In this document: positions 63,342 to 64,000 of the stretch, piece after piece
Layout: each line of letters opens with the position of its first letter
Numbering within the stretch: the first letter of the stretch is position 1
Assembly (NCBI GenBank): GCA_031413955.1
Contig: JANOGB010000477.1
Coordinates: forward strand, 1 to 64,000
Reading direction: 5' to 3'
DNA: 64,000 bases
DNA from: JABFRZ01 sp031413955
GTDB taxonomy: Bacteria; Planctomycetota; UBA1135; GCA-002686595
Translations under genes and position numbers: made by a program
Notes under the pieces: generated by a model
The model's database searches: none
The model's input: only the letters and a program-made list of their open reading frames with translations
Told to the model about the DNA's origin: nothing

Positions 63342-63451
63342 CTGGGAGCGCCGGGCTCCAGCCCGGCTCCGTTGCTTCTCTTCTTCCCTGATCCTCGGAG
63401 AACGGAAACAGACCATGGAGGAAGAGCCGGGCTGGAGCCCGGCGCTCCCAG
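63342..63451. repeat. Palindromic element, family A, copy 5 (most symmetric)
   Basis: Perfect 28-bp arms 63342-63369 and 63424-63451 (CTGGGAGCGCCGGGCTCC then AGCCCGGCTC) with a 54-bp middle containing GAACGGAAA, also present in copy 1. It fills the gap between two convergent genes and probably terminates both. Confidence 0.88.
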
Positions 63452-63459
63452 TTGAGGGA

Positions 63460-63726
63460 TCAGCGCGAGCAGGAGCGCGGCGCTTCGCAAGGCTTGTCGC
63501 AGACCTTCTCGCACGGGGCGTCGCACGCGACTTCTTGCTGGCAGCGGATGTCGCCGGCCGCGTCGTAGCAGGTGACGATGCAGGTGTCGCGCTCGGTGCA
63601 CTCGACTTCGATGCGACAGTCGGAGGTGTCGCAGGCCTCGGGCAGCTCGTCCTTCGCGCTGCCGAGGAGGCCGAAGCCGCCCGCGCCGGCACCGAGGAGG
63701 AGCAAGGGGAGGAGAAAGAGTTTCAT
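63460..63726 (-). CDS. Small exported cysteine-rich protein
   Basis: 88 aa: a signal peptide (LFLLPLLLLGAGAGGFGLLG) and a ~58-residue mature part with 11 Cys (DTSDCRIEVECTERDTC, VTCYDAAGDIRC, VACDAPCEKVCDKPC). The second half has a C-x(2-3)-C ladder like a metal- or disulfide-rich peptide. No family recognised. It lies 103 bp downstream of the edge gene at 63830 on the same strand. Confidence 0.72.
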   Translation of the reverse strand: MKLFLLPLLLLGAGAGGFGLLGSAKDELPEACDTSDCRIEVECTERDTCIVTCYDAAGDIRCQQEVACDAPCEKVCDKPCEAPRSCSR

Positions 63727-63829
63727 TGCGTCGTGTCTCGTTCAGGAGTTTCAGGAGGGAGCACCCGGAATGGGCGCTCGACGCCTCTTCGACAGGCGGG
63801 GAACGCTCCGCATTCCGTCCGCTCTGGTC

Positions 63830-64000
63830 TCAGCGGCAATTCGTCTGCTCGCAGCGCTCGAGCAGCGCGCGTACCTGGTCGCCGCTGAGCACCGCGCGCA
63901 CGCCGAGGATGCCCTCGACGCAGGAGGCGAGCGAGCGCCGGCGCAGCTCGCCGACCTCGTCCACGAGCTTCTCCGCCGCTGCCCGGTCGATCGTCTCGGC
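63830..64000 (-). CDS. C-terminal end of a gene entering from the right edge
   Basis: Open minus-strand frame of 57 codons to the window edge, ending TGA at 63830. It reads as a charged helical segment, DRAAAEKLVDEVGELRRRSL then CVEGILGVRAVLSGDQVRAL and LERCEQTNC. The LSGDQVRALLERCEQ-type ending resembles the C-terminus of small periplasmic Spy/CnrX-like metal-sensor proteins, but too little is present to be sure. Confidence 0.55.
   Translation of the reverse strand, partial: AETIDRAAAEKLVDEVGELRRRSLASCVEGILGVRAVLSGDQVRALLERCEQTNCR

Overview
This is a GC-rich (roughly 70%) bacterial window with dense coding on both strands. The gene families point to a planctomycete or close relative: a PVC-type cytochrome/dehydrogenase with HEAT repeats, an ECF sigma factor paired with a WD40 serine/threonine kinase, membrane-anchored sigma factors fused to carboxypeptidase-regulatory-like domains, FG-GAP/ASPIC proteins, and many lipoproteins. 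I see no rRNA, tRNA, CRISPR array, phage gene or transposase.

Layout. 1-4.6 kb: a cut-off SNF2 helicase, an Rnl5-like RNA ligase and the first DUF4160/DUF2442 cassette. 4.6-9 kb: a PDZ aspartyl protease coupled to a MetE-like zinc methyltransferase, then an ASPIC protein. 9-19.3 kb: secreted hydrolases (M28 peptidase, PafA-like phosphatase, alpha/beta hydrolase), a Gfo/Idh/MocA oxidoreductase and two TIM-barrel isomerase-like proteins. 19.3-27.6 kb: a rhamnose-type ABC importer whose two permeases and binding protein form one reading frame, the second DUF4160/DUF2442 cassette, and the bifunctional rhamnulose-1-phosphate aldolase/lactaldehyde dehydrogenase. 27.6-28.8 kb: a decayed toxin-antitoxin locus and an aldolase/dehydrogenase relic. 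28.8-35.5 kb: a PKD lipoprotein with an alginate-lyase-like domain, a Kelch protein, a lipoprotein and membrane sigma factor 1. 35.6-38.4 kb: rhamnose isomerase and rhamnulokinase. 38.7-53.1 kb: a GT-C glycosyltransferase, two GH78 rhamnosidases, membrane sigma factor 2, an esterase and DUF1801 genes, one of them broken. 53.6-61.2 kb: WD40 kinase, its ECF sigma factor and, divergently, the PVC cytochrome. 61.3-64 kb: a metalloprotease, a HEAT protein, a Cys-rich protein and a cut-off gene.

Functional theme. The window encodes a dispersed L-rhamnose pathway: exported GH78 enzymes release rhamnose, the importer takes it up, and RhaI, RhaB and RhaD convert it to DHAP and a lactaldehyde product. 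I recognise no LacI, AraC, DeoR or GntR regulator. The two membrane-anchored ECF sigma fusions are each divergent from a rhamnose gene (rhaI; GH78-1), so they are the obvious candidate regulators.

Repeats. Families of short palindromic elements sit between genes, often at convergent ends, and some have become coding: one supplies the linker joining the two permeases, one contains the start of the ATPase gene, and one lies inside the aldolase. A separate perfect 47-bp inverted repeat supplies the stop codons of two convergent genes.
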